From Nitrospira sp. (GTDB lineage: Bacteria > Nitrospirota > Nitrospiria > Nitrospirales > Nitrospiraceae), in assembly GCA_023248215.1 (NCBI GenBank), contig JAHFEW010000002.1, positions 79,287 through 133,381 of the forward strand: a stretch of 54,095 nt of DNA. The letters are read 5' to 3'. Each line of letters opens with the position of its first letter. The first letter of the stretch is position 1. This document shows positions 25,104 to 32,979 of the stretch, in pieces. A program made the translations under genes and the position numbers. The notes beneath the pieces were generated by a model, which ran no database searches, was not told the DNA's origin, and was given only the letters and a program-made list of their open reading frames with translations.

Positions 25104-26522
25104 TCAGGACTTTTCCGCTTCCACCTGGTAACCCATGTCTCGGTACTCCCGCAGTTTGTTCCGCAGGGTTCGGATGCTGATTCCCAACTCCTTGGCCGCA
25201 TGTGTACGGTTTTCTTTCACTCGCGCCAAGGTCTTGAAGATGAGATCTCGTTCCATTTCCCACAACGATCCGTGTGCTGAAGGCGGGACAATCGCCTCGA
25301 CAGATTCAGCCTCCCGCACCAGGACCGTGCCATCACCCGGCAACAGGTGATCCACATCCACGGCCGCTCCGCCGGCCACCAAGATGGCGCGTTCCATCAC
25401 GTTCTCCAGTTCGCGGACATTTCCCTTCCAGGGACGGCATTGCAGATCCGCCACGGCACGCTCGGACAATGTCGGCATCGTGAGACCATTCCGCTGGGCC
25501 GAGGCACGAAGAAAGTGCCTGGCGAGGAGCGGGATATCACCCGACCGTTCACGGAGCGGAGGCACGGTGACCGGAAACACATTCAATCGATAGAACAGAT
25601 CCTCACGAAATCGTCCCTGGGTCACTTCATGATAGAGCGAGCGATTGGTCGTGGCGATCACCCGGATATTCACGGGGACCGGTTCGCGGCCGCCGATACG
25701 ATCCACTTCGCGCTCTTGCAGCACGCGCAACAATTTCGACTGCAATCCCAAATTCATTTCGCTGATTTCATCCAGAAACAGAGTGCCGGTATGGGCCATT
25801 TCAAATTTGCCCAGCTTTTTCTGAATAGCTCCGGTAAAGGCGCCCCGCTCATGGCCGAAGAGCTCGCTCTCCAGGAGACTGTCCGGGAGTGCGGCGCAAT
25901 TCAAGGCTACAAAGGGGCGATGGGCGCGCGGGCTCCGCGCGTGGATGTAGCGCGCCAACAACTCCTTGCCCGTGCCGCTCTCGCCGCTGATCAACACGGT
26001 GGCTTGGCTCGCCGCGACGCCTTCCAGGGTCGTGAGCAGCCGGATCATGCCGGGGTCCTGCGTCAAGATCGCACGGGCCTCCAACGTCGCAGGACCGTCC
26101 TGTTCGTCCGGTGCCGTGGTCGCCTGCAGATTGAGAATGACCCGCTCCAGCAAATCGGTTGAAAAGGGCTTCAGGATATAGTCGTTGGCGCCATATTTCA
26201 TCGCTTCCACCGCGGTCTCCACCGTGCCGTAGGCGGTCATGAGGATGATGAACGTGTGGGGAGCCTTCTGCTTGATCGCCTTCACCAGTTCGAGCCCATT
26301 CAGCCGTGGCATCTTCAAATCCGTGACCACCAACCAGGGCTTCAGACGCTCGACCTGTTCGATCGCATCGGCTCCGTCGATCGCGCCTCGGACTTGATAG
26401 CCCAATCGCCGGACGGTTTCCGACAAGGCCGTCCGCATCGACGGCTCATCATCGACAATCAACACGACACGGGCATCCTCGGGTGTGACTGACGGTCCCT
26501 GCAGGGCCTGTTGCACGCTCAT
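25104..26522 (-). CDS. flrC: FlrC/FleR-like sigma-54 response regulator
   Basis: Transcription activator of the NtrC class, 472 residues. The receiver domain (about 18-130) has D24-D25, phosphoacceptor D68 and K118. The AAA+ domain has the P-loop GESGTGKE (180-187), an intact sigma-54 contact loop GAFTGA (227-232) and Walker B LFLDEISEM. A C-terminal Fis-type helix-turn-helix follows (THAAKELGISIRTLRNKLREY). Its ATG overlaps the kinase gene stop (ATGA). In Vibrio and Pseudomonas the equivalent protein activates basal body, hook and export genes from sigma-54 promoters. The promoters before flgB, fliL and flgF are the natural targets here. Confidence 0.9.
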   Translation of the reverse strand: MSVQQALQGPSVTPEDARVVLIVDDEPSMRTALSETVRRLGYQVRGAIDGADAIEQVERLKPWLVVTDLKMPRLNGLELVKAIKQKAPHTFIILMTAYGTVETAVEAMKYGANDYILKPFSTDLLERVILNLQATTAPDEQDGPATLEARAILTQDPGMIRLLTTLEGVAASQATVLISGESGTGKELLARYIHARSPRAHRPFVALNCAALPDSLLESELFGHERGAFTGAIQKKLGKFEMAHTGTLFLDEISEMNLGLQSKLLRVLQEREVDRIGGREPVPVNIRVIATTNRSLYHEVTQGRFREDLFYRLNVFPVTVPPLRERSGDIPLLARHFLRASAQRNGLTMPTLSERAVADLQCRPWKGNVRELENVMERAILVAGGAAVDVDHLLPGDGTVLVREAESVEAIVPPSAHGSLWEMERDLIFKTLARVKENRTHAAKELGISIRTLRNKLREYRDMGYQVEAEKS

Positions 26523-27811
26523 TCGTACGTCTCCTCTTCAGTTGCGCTAAGATCCGACAGTGTCACCGATCGACCGGCCAGTGCGGCGGTCCGCGCAGGC
26601 ATGGACGCGTTCTGGACAGGGCCTCGTGGCAACGTGATGACAAAAGACGTTCCGCGCCCCGGACTGCTCTCGACATCGATCCGCCCATGATGGGCTTCCA
26701 CCAATGCATGCACGATGGCGAGGCCCAGACCAGTCCCCTGGTCTTTGGTCGTAAAGAAGGGATCAAATACCCGCGAGTGCAGTTCCGGCGGGATGCCGGT
26801 GCCCGTGTCGCCGACGGTGAGATGAATGGCGGGGGTCTCCGAGACCTGTGAAGGGACGACGGTGACGGCCATGGTGAGGAGGCCGCCTTCGGGCATGGCC
26901 TGAACGGCATTCAACACGAGGTTGAGCAACACCTGTTTCATCTTCGCGCCGTCGCACCAGAGCTGTGGCACCTGGGGATCCACGCGACAACAGACCTCGA
27001 TCGAGGCCGGGGCCATCGCATGGGCCGCCAGGGTCAAGACATCTCGGATCAGCGGTTCGCTCTCCTGCCACCCCGCCTTGGAACAGTCGGGTCTGGTGTA
27101 CACCAGCAAGTTGGACAACAGCCGGTCCATCGATTGCACCGCCACGGAAATATGTTCGGCGTAGGTCCTCAGATGGGGCTGGTCGCGCAGATCCTTCCGC
27201 AGGAGCGAGGCGAACAGTTCGACGCTTCCCAAGGGATTGCGGATCTCATGCGCGATGCACCCGACCATCTGTCCCATCGCCTCCAATCGATTGCGCCGCT
27301 GAAGACGATCTTCGAGTTGGCGGATGCGCGTCACGTCATGGATCAGGACCAACTTCCCGATCAAGGTTCCCGTTTCATCGGTCAAGTCGGTCTGAGACAG
27401 GGCAATGGCAATGCCGCTCGGAAGAATCAAGGGATACTCACCATGATCTTTCCGAATCTCCTGAAGGATATCGGCCGCCCGCCGTCCTCGCAGCTGCGCT
27501 TGCGAGATGCCCAATAGCCGTTCGGTCGAGTGATTACACCGCACGACCAGGTCCTGAGAGTCGGCGACAATCACACCCGTGTCCAACGATTCCAACACCG
27601 CAGTCACATGGGCACGCATCTCCTCGGTCTCACGGAGATGCTCGCGGAGGCTGGCATTGGTCTGCGCGAGTTCGAGATCCATCTGCTGGAGCCGGGTCGT
27701 CAATGCATCGTAGGATTGCTGGAGGACGGTGGCGGCCTGGTCAAACTCTTGGAAGGCTCGCGTCAGCAAATCATTCTTCGATTGATCATGGCTCTGCAGG
27801 GTCACGCTCAC
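26519..27811 (-). CDS. flrB: FlrB/FleS-like soluble sensor histidine kinase
   Basis: Cytoplasmic kinase, 430 residues, with no transmembrane segment. An N-terminal coiled coil (residues 20-65) leads into a PAS domain (about 68-165, [22 protein letters not shown]). The phosphoacceptor H188 is in [16 protein letters not shown]. The ATPase domain has the N box ([14 protein letters not shown]) and the G boxes (VGDTGTGIP and [18 protein letters not shown]). It starts with GTG at 27811 behind a perfect AGGAGG, overlapping the TPR gene stop (GTGA). Its product should phosphorylate the FlrC-like protein encoded next. The signal is unknown; coupling to the TPR gene suggests the two belong to one pathway. 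Confidence 0.9.
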   Translation of the reverse strand: MSVTLQSHDQSKNDLLTRAFQEFDQAATVLQQSYDALTTRLQQMDLELAQTNASLREHLRETEEMRAHVTAVLESLDTGVIVADSQDLVVRCNHSTERLLGISQAQLRGRRAADILQEIRKDHGEYPLILPSGIAIALSQTDLTDETGTLIGKLVLIHDVTRIRQLEDRLQRRNRLEAMGQMVGCIAHEIRNPLGSVELFASLLRKDLRDQPHLRTYAEHISVAVQSMDRLLSNLLVYTRPDCSKAGWQESEPLIRDVLTLAAHAMAPASIEVCCRVDPQVPQLWCDGAKMKQVLLNLVLNAVQAMPEGGLLTMAVTVVPSQVSETPAIHLTVGDTGTGIPPELHSRVFDPFFTTKDQGTGLGLAIVHALVEAHHGRIDVESSPGRGTSFVITLPRGPVQNASMPARTAALAGRSVTLSDLSATEEETYE

Positions 27812-29979
27812 CGACCTCCTTGACTTGGGACGGGCTGCGCCAAGTCAGTCTGCAAGACGGCGGCCATGCGTCGGACGAGGCTGTCGTTGCTCACGATGAG
27901 AGAGCGTAATCCACCCTGGGCAAGGTCTTGGCGCTTGGTATTACGAGCCAGCTGAATAATCTGAAACTGCGCCCAGGTCTCTTGCTCCGGACTCAGTCCC
28001 GCGACTAATGCCTGTTTATACAAGGCCAGTGCCGGTCCCTGCCGATTCAGGTGAGCCAAGGCGTCGGCGTGCCGCATCACGTCTGCCCCCGGCAACTCCA
28101 TCCCACCCTTGACGATGTTGTCGTATACCGACGACGCCTCGCCGTACTGCTTGGCAAGTCCCAACGCATCAGCCATCTTCAATTGGATCAGCATGCGATC
28201 CGGATGGCGCGGATGATGCTCCAACCATTGTCGTCCCAGCTTGATCAGTCCGGCGACATTCCCCTCTCCCTCGTAGCACGTCAGGATTCCTCGTACAGCC
28301 TCCCCGCCGAACCGGCCAACAGGAAATTGCAGGCGATACCGTTCGAAGACGGAGCGGGCCGCGCGCGTGTCTTTCTGCTCGAGATAGCTGCGCCCTAGTC
28401 CCATGATGGCTACCTCGTGAAACGGCTCGGCTTTCGGATCTCGAATCAACGACTGGTACAGTCGGGCAGCCTCCACGGGAAAGCCGAGCCGTTGGTGTGC
28501 GTCGGCGATCTTGAGCAGCTCATCAGTGCCTGCATACAGCCGATCGGCGAGCGGACCGTGCCGATGAAAGAGGCTCACGAGCTCAAAATCATCTTGCGCC
28601 TTCAAGGCCGCCTCGAGGCGCGGCCGTAGAAACGTCACGAGCCGGGCCCCGCTCTTATCGGGCCAGGGATCGTTCTCAATTTTTCCTGCGCGCAGCACCA
28701 CCTGTTCGTAGGCCGCGAGCGCCTCCTCTCGTTTCCCCGCCCGCTCAAAGGCTTCCCCCAGATGAAAGAGTGCCTCACTGCCGACCGGCGAATCCTTATA
28801 CTGGTGTGCGCTCTGTTCGAAGAGGCGACGCGGACTGAGTGTCTCGCCGGGCGCCAGCGGAAAGTTTGAGAGCTGGGCGGCGACAGTTTGGCGGAGATTG
28901 ATCAGGCCATCTTCCGGGTCTCGATGGTCCAGCACATCCGCGTACCGAAGTTTGGCCATCGCCGCTATCGGGGTGTCCGGGTACTGGCTCAAGAGGGCGG
29001 CGTAGAACAGGCTCGCCTCCTCCCATCGGCCGGCCTCTTTGTAGCTGTCGGCGACGTGCGCTAACACAAATGGATTTTCCGGTCTGGCTGGATACAGATT
29101 GTAAAAGCAAAGGAGTTGTTCCCGCATGACCGAAAGGCGGTGCCCTTCACCGGCGGTATCGGCATACCGTAACAGCGCATAGGGATCTTTTCGAAATACG
29201 GCAGGCCATCGACCGGCGAGGCCTTCGTACAACGTATCCGCGTCCTTGATGCGTCCCACCCGATAGAGGCTGTGGGCCTGCCCCATCGAGGCGGACACCA
29301 GCAAGCTTGGGTCCGTGGTACGCTTCAGCACGTTATCGAACGTCTGCACGCTGTCCTTCCATTTATTGATGCCGCGAAAGGCGTAGCCCAGCCCGAGCAA
29401 GGCGCGATTGGCATCGTAGGAGTCCTGATCGGAGAGACTCAGGGCGTGCTGATAGGCTATCTGCGCCTCCTGATACCACCCTTCCATTCGATACACGTCG
29501 CCGATTCTCCAGGCCGCCCGTTTGGCGTTTGTCGAGTACGGGTCTTCCCGCATCAGCGCTCGATACTGCTCGATGATTTCGATCGGACGGATCTCCAGTT
29601 TCCCGCTCTTCAGTGCGCTCTCTGCCAAAAAGGCTTGGATCGACGATTTCAGTTTCGATTCTCTGTGCTCTCGGAGAATGTTGGTGAAGTGGAGCTGTGC
29701 CTCGACGTACTGGCCCTGGAGGTACAAGGCGACTCCTCGTTCAAACTGACTCCACTCTGGACTGTCGGTGAGCCGCTCGAAACGGGGGCCTGGATCGGGC
29801 AATGTACCCCGCACCAGTTCAGGAGGTTCAGGCAAGTTGAGTGACAAATCTTGTCGCGCAGTCGTTGGCCCATCGGCGGCCATGACGGAGGCTCCCCCCA
29901 GGGGGACCAGTCCTCCCAGCAGGATCCCTAGCAGGGCAATGATCCACGATCGTCGTTGTGTCGGAGATGGGGGTCGCAC
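27808..29979 (-). CDS. Large exported TPR protein of the flrBC operon
   Basis: 723 residues. The N-terminus is a signal peptide or anchor (SWIIALLGILLGGLVPLGGASVMAADG), so the protein is probably periplasmic. The rest is a long array of tetratricopeptide-like helical hairpins, e.g. FERGVALYLQGQYVEAQLHFTNIL, AWRIGDVYRMEGWYQEAQIAYQHAL and ALFHLGEAFERAGKREEALAAYEQVV. The only plausible start is GTG 29979; an in-frame stop lies a few codons upstream and no good ribosome site is seen. Its stop overlaps the FlrB-like kinase start, giving a tightly coupled TPR-kinase-regulator operon. Function unknown. By analogy with PflA, a periplasmic TPR motor scaffold in Campylobacter, it may be a motor or assembly-sensing component. 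That is inference, since no sequence match was tested. Confidence 0.85.
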   Translation of the reverse strand: MRPPSPTQRRSWIIALLGILLGGLVPLGGASVMAADGPTTARQDLSLNLPEPPELVRGTLPDPGPRFERLTDSPEWSQFERGVALYLQGQYVEAQLHFTNILREHRESKLKSSIQAFLAESALKSGKLEIRPIEIIEQYRALMREDPYSTNAKRAAWRIGDVYRMEGWYQEAQIAYQHALSLSDQDSYDANRALLGLGYAFRGINKWKDSVQTFDNVLKRTTDPSLLVSASMGQAHSLYRVGRIKDADTLYEGLAGRWPAVFRKDPYALLRYADTAGEGHRLSVMREQLLCFYNLYPARPENPFVLAHVADSYKEAGRWEEASLFYAALLSQYPDTPIAAMAKLRYADVLDHRDPEDGLINLRQTVAAQLSNFPLAPGETLSPRRLFEQSAHQYKDSPVGSEALFHLGEAFERAGKREEALAAYEQVVLRAGKIENDPWPDKSGARLVTFLRPRLEAALKAQDDFELVSLFHRHGPLADRLYAGTDELLKIADAHQRLGFPVEAARLYQSLIRDPKAEPFHEVAIMGLGRSYLEQKDTRAARSVFERYRLQFPVGRFGGEAVRGILTCYEGEGNVAGLIKLGRQWLEHHPRHPDRMLIQLKMADALGLAKQYGEASSVYDNIVKGGMELPGADVMRHADALAHLNRQGPALALYKQALVAGLSPEQETWAQFQIIQLARNTKRQDLAQGGLRSLIVSNDSLVRRMAAVLQTDLAQPVPSQGGR

Positions 29980-29993
29980 AGTGGGGGCAAATC

Positions 29994-30009
29994 AGCAAGT
30001 CTCATGCCC
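29994..30009 (-). promoter_or_regulatory. Possible sigma-54 promoter of the TPR-flrBC operon
   Basis: The minus strand reads GGGCATG-AGAC-TTGCT, with exact GG-N10-GC spacing and a perfect -12 half. It lies just 15 bases before the GTG start at 29979, so a transcript from here would have a leader of about four bases. It may be autoregulatory, or a chance match. Confidence 0.4.
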
Positions 30010-30072
30010 CTTCAGAAATCAGCCAAATGGCTCCATCACATCATGAAATGGATAGATTGCACATGCCGACCA

Positions 30073-30096
30073 GTGGAGGGTGTCAGAAACCCCCAC
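30073..30096 (-). terminator. Hairpin downstream of the orphan regulator
   Basis: The arms GTGG(A)GGGT and ACCCCCAC pair with one bulged base around a 7-base loop. It lies about 60 bp beyond the stop of the 30158-31573 gene on the minus strand. There is no T-run, so terminator function is uncertain. Confidence 0.35.
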
Positions 30097-30157
30097 AGGG
30101 CCATGCTGAGGCCGGTCAAGAATTTGACATGCTGGCAGAGAGAGGAGTTCAGTGAGG

Positions 30158-31573
30158 TTAGTTTTGGATCGAGTAACCGTGGCTCTTGGGGTCAAAGCCC
30201 TTCCGTTTCAACTTTTCAACCAATGTCGTGCGATTCACCTGCAGCAGCTGAGCGGCCCGGCTCGTAATCCCATTGGCCTTTCGCAAGGCTTCGCCGATGA
30301 GACGATTCTCGTAATGTTCAAGCTCTTTGGTCAGATTAATCCCGTCTTCCGAGAAGCGAATAAAGTGCTCCGGCGCCTCAGCCGCCTTCCCGGCGGTCAT
30401 CTTGAGCGGGCTCTCGGGCAAGTCGCCTACGGTGATCCAGCCCTTCTTTTTCAAGACGGCCAAGCGTTCGATCATGTTTTCGAGTTCCCGGATATTCCCC
30501 GGCCATTCTTCTTCTGTCATGCGGGCCAATGCCTCCGGCTCCATGCCGAGAATCTCCGTCCGGCGCAACTGATTAAACTGGGCGATGAAATGGTTGACCA
30601 GGAGGGGAATATCGCTGCGTCGCTCTCGCAGGGGAGGAATGTGAATGGGAATGACGTGCAACCGATAATACAAATCCTGCCGAAACCGCCGTTCCTGCAC
30701 GGCCTGCGCTAAGTCTTGATTCGTGGCCGCGATGATGCGGACATCGACATTGATCGTTCGCGTTCCCCCGACCCGCTCAAAACATCGCTCTTGTAATACC
30801 CGAAGCAATTTCACCTGCAACGGCAAGCTCATTTCGCCGACTTCATCCAAAAAGATGGTCCCGCCATGGGCCAATTCAAACCGTCCGAGTCTCGTGTGGG
30901 CAGCTCCAGTAAACGCCCCTTTTTCGTGGCCGAAGAGTTCCGACTCCAACAGCGTTTCGGGGATCGCGCCGCAATTGACCGGCACTAGGGGGCGATCTCG
31001 GCGCATGCTATTGAAATGCAGCATTCTCGCAATCAATTCCTTGCCGGTCCCGCTCTCCCCCTCGATCAGCACCGTGCTGTCGCTGTCGGCGACCTTTTCG
31101 ACGAAATCCAACACCATGCGCATCGGCGCGCTCGTGCCCACCAGATGCTCCAGACGATATTGGTCCCGCACTGCCTTTCGCAGCAGGTGGTTTTCCTGTT
31201 TCAGCTTGTATATGTCCAGCGCTTTTTTGACGACGACGGCCACCGTATCGGGCTCGAAGGGCTTGGTGATGAAATCAAAGGCGCCTGCCTTCATGGCTCG
31301 CACGGCATAGTCGATCGTTCCATAACCCGTCATCACGATCGCGATAATCTTGGAATCGACCTTGGAGATCCGATCGATGGTTTCCAAGCCGTCGATACCC
31401 GGCATTTGCAGATCGGTCAACACCACATGCACCGGTTGGTCTTTCACAGCCTCCACACCCTCCAGACCGCTGGAGACCACCGTTACCTGATGGCCTTCAT
31501 TGGCCAGGGTCTCCGACAAGACTTGGCGCACCGCAGGGTCATCATCGATCACGAGAATGTGTGACTGGCTCAT
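30158..31573 (-). CDS. Orphan NtrC-family sigma-54 response regulator
   Basis: 471 residues from ATG 31573, which has a GAGGGG site eight bases upstream; a GTG at 31582 is also in frame. The receiver has D54 and K104. The AAA+ domain has GESGTGKE (172-179), GAFTGA (219-224) and Walker B IFLDEVGEM. The C-terminal Fis-type helix-turn-helix is TSRAAQLLQVNRTTLVEKLKRKGF, a form seen in FleQ/FlrA-like and AtoC-like regulators. No kinase gene is adjacent, so its partner is elsewhere or shared with the FlrB-like kinase. Its receiver resembles the receiver fused to FliH more than expected: 23 of 31 residues are identical from IVMTG to TKPF-x-x-D. It may act above FlrBC, as FlrA/FleQ does, but that is inference. 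Confidence 0.9.
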   Translation of the reverse strand: MSQSHILVIDDDPAVRQVLSETLANEGHQVTVVSSGLEGVEAVKDQPVHVVLTDLQMPGIDGLETIDRISKVDSKIIAIVMTGYGTIDYAVRAMKAGAFDFITKPFEPDTVAVVVKKALDIYKLKQENHLLRKAVRDQYRLEHLVGTSAPMRMVLDFVEKVADSDSTVLIEGESGTGKELIARMLHFNSMRRDRPLVPVNCGAIPETLLESELFGHEKGAFTGAAHTRLGRFELAHGGTIFLDEVGEMSLPLQVKLLRVLQERCFERVGGTRTINVDVRIIAATNQDLAQAVQERRFRQDLYYRLHVIPIHIPPLRERRSDIPLLVNHFIAQFNQLRRTEILGMEPEALARMTEEEWPGNIRELENMIERLAVLKKKGWITVGDLPESPLKMTAGKAAEAPEHFIRFSEDGINLTKELEHYENRLIGEALRKANGITSRAAQLLQVNRTTLVEKLKRKGFDPKSHGYSIQN

Positions 31574-31775
31574 AAATGGCACCCCTCTCTCAGGTCCGAG
31601 GAAAACAAGCTCGACTGAACATACTGACTAGGGCTCACAGTGGCACAGGGTGTAGTGGCGGAAGGTCACGACACGGATTCAGCTTATTGGTAATTCAAAC
31701 TTTATTCAAGTAAAAGTCAGGACTGCCTGGGCAACCTGCCTCAGAGGGACGGGTCTCCGCACCTCCCCGAGTCGA

Positions 31776-31830
31776 AGCGCATCTTGACAGGTCAGAAGAA
31801 GAATTGTAGGGTTCGAATTCCTGTCCCACA
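31776..31830 (+). pseudogene. tRNA-like remnant (tRNA-Val(GAC)-like) before tRNA-Thr
   Basis: AGCGCATC is followed by TTGACAG (like a GAC-anticodon loop) and then GTCAGAAG, as in the D-stem/anticodon/variable part of a valine tRNA, but the 3' arm of the anticodon stem is missing. At 31807-31823 TAGGG-TTCGAAT-TCCTG forms a valid T arm. TCCCACA follows but lacks a good 5' acceptor partner and a CCA end. It reads as a decayed or rearranged tRNA gene, 40 bp upstream of the intact tRNA-Thr. Confidence is low because each part is short. Confidence 0.3.
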
Positions 31831-31869
31831 GACATATTCGATGCCGCCTTGGTTTTGAAGGCCGTGTAA

Positions 31870-31945
31870 GCTGGCGTAGCTCAATCGGCAGAGCAGCGGT
31901 TTTGTAAACCGCAGGTTGAAGGTTCGATTCCTTTCGCCAGCTCCA
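31870..31945 (+). tRNA. tRNA-Thr (anticodon TGT)
   Basis: A 76-base cloverleaf. The acceptor GCTGGCG pairs with CGCCAGC. The D arm is GTAGCTCAATCGGCAGAGC-like. The anticodon stem GCGGT/ACCGC encloses loop TTTGTAA, giving anticodon TGT. The T arm is AAGGTTCGATTCCTTT-like. The discriminator is T and the CCA tail is encoded (31943-31945). It reads ACA codons. On the plus strand it lies between the minus-strand orphan regulator and the plus-strand PilZ genes. Confidence 0.96.
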
Positions 31946-31948
31946 CTC

Positions 31949-31966
31949 GTACGCTCACCAGCGTAC
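31949..31966 (+). terminator. Hairpin directly after tRNA-Thr
   Basis: GTACGCT-CACC-AGCGTAC is a perfect 7-bp stem with a 4-base loop, three bases after the CCA end, followed by CTTCCC. It could end the tRNA transcript or guide its 3' processing. The remaining gap to 32224 shows no other clear element. Confidence 0.5.
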
Positions 31967-32224
31967 CTTCCCTGACATATTCCTGATCTCGACTGACTTT
32001 TCCTCCATGTGTGGCTGGGCTAGCTATTCTTATCAAAGGGCTCCTCAAGGGTACCTTCAAGGTCTTACAGGAAGCCACGACAGTGGAGTCGATCAAATAG
32101 ACGTCCCCCTAAGGAAGTACCCATTTTAGGGACTAGGTCCAGATTCCAGATTGGAATACAGTTGAGAGCACAGGCTGAACCGACTCACACGTAAAAACCG
32201 GAGTCACCGCACGAAGGAGGCGCC

Positions 32225-32590
32225 ATGCAGACTCGATATAGTCAACGAGTGCCCGTGGAATGCTCGGTCATGTTTGCCGGAGAGAACACCGTAGGCGAAG
32301 GTCGCATCCTAGACCTCTCTCTTCCGGGCTGCCTCCTGGAAAGTCCTGAAAAAATGTTTCCCGGAGAGTATGTCCAATTACGGTTGTTCTTGCCCGACCT
32401 GCAAACTCCATTGCATGTGTCACTTGCCGCCGTCAGGTGGATAGACGGATTTAAAGTCGGTATCGAATTTATTCGGACTTCTCGTGACGAACAGCAGCGG
32501 CTGGAACAATTCGTGCGCCGTCGGCTCAGCCCAGGAGGAGCTTCTACCTGGAGCGAAGGCATCGTAGTCATTGGGGCAATGGGGTCCTGA
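32225..32590 (+). CDS. PilZ-domain protein (probable c-di-GMP receptor)
   Basis: 121 residues. Both c-di-GMP-binding motifs of PilZ are present: the RxxxR motif (RYSQR, residues 4-8) near the N-terminus, and the D-x-S-x-x-G motif as LDLSLPGCLLES near residue 35. The later beta strands end with VRWIDGFKVGIEF, also typical. The ATG at 32225 has a strong GAAGGAGG site. It is first of two neighbouring PilZ genes on the plus strand, opposite in direction to the flagellar and regulator genes around it. PilZ proteins often tune motility or exopolysaccharide in response to c-di-GMP; the actual partner is not visible. Confidence 0.88.
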   Translation: MQTRYSQRVPVECSVMFAGENTVGEGRILDLSLPGCLLESPEKMFPGEYVQLRLFLPDLQTPLHVSLAAVRWIDGFKVGIEFIRTSRDEQQRLEQFVRRRLSPGGASTWSEGIVVIGAMGS

Positions 32591-32640
32591 CAGGCGAACA
32601 GTAAATTGTCCACCAAGTCACCACCGTAGGAGCACTGATC

Positions 32641-32976
32641 ATGCCGAAGCACTTTAAACTTCGAATTTACCAACGAGTAACACTATGTGGTACCGGATAC
32701 TATCTCTCCGAAGATTTTCTGGGGAAAGGTACGGTTTGGGATATCTCATCGGGAGGCTGGCGAATTCAAGGAGATCATCAGGTCCGGGTAGGTATGCCAC
32801 TCACATTGCGAATGGAGCTTCCTGGTGCAAAATTGCCGCTAGAGGTCGAGCAGGCCATCGTTCAGTGGGTCAGTGGACGAGACTTTGGTGTTCAAATAAA
32901 AAAGATTCGGCACGCATCGGCCAAGAAATTGGAGCGTATTATTGGACAGCATTTGTGCACATTGCATCCAGATTGA
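32641..32976 (+). CDS. PilZ-like protein, second of a pair
   Basis: 111 residues, 50 bp after the first PilZ gene. It keeps RIYQR (RxxxR, residues 8-12) and WDISSGGWRI (D-x-S-x-x-G), followed by VQWVSGRDFGVQI, so it is probably also able to bind c-di-GMP. The two proteins differ strongly outside the motifs, so this is not a recent duplication. The gene ends 3 bp from the convergent stop of the GlrR-like regulator. The intergenic 32591-32640 includes GTAGGAGCACTGATC before the ATG. Confidence 0.82.
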   Translation: MPKHFKLRIYQRVTLCGTGYYLSEDFLGKGTVWDISSGGWRIQGDHQVRVGMPLTLRMELPGAKLPLEVEQAIVQWVSGRDFGVQIKKIRHASAKKLERIIGQHLCTLHPD

Positions 32977-32979
32977 TAG

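Noticed and set aside
31881-32096. 71-residue minus-strand frame ending in 'GIEPSTCGLQNRCS'
   Set aside because: It lies across the tRNA-Thr gene on the opposite strand, and this peptide is a familiar spurious translation of tRNA genes.
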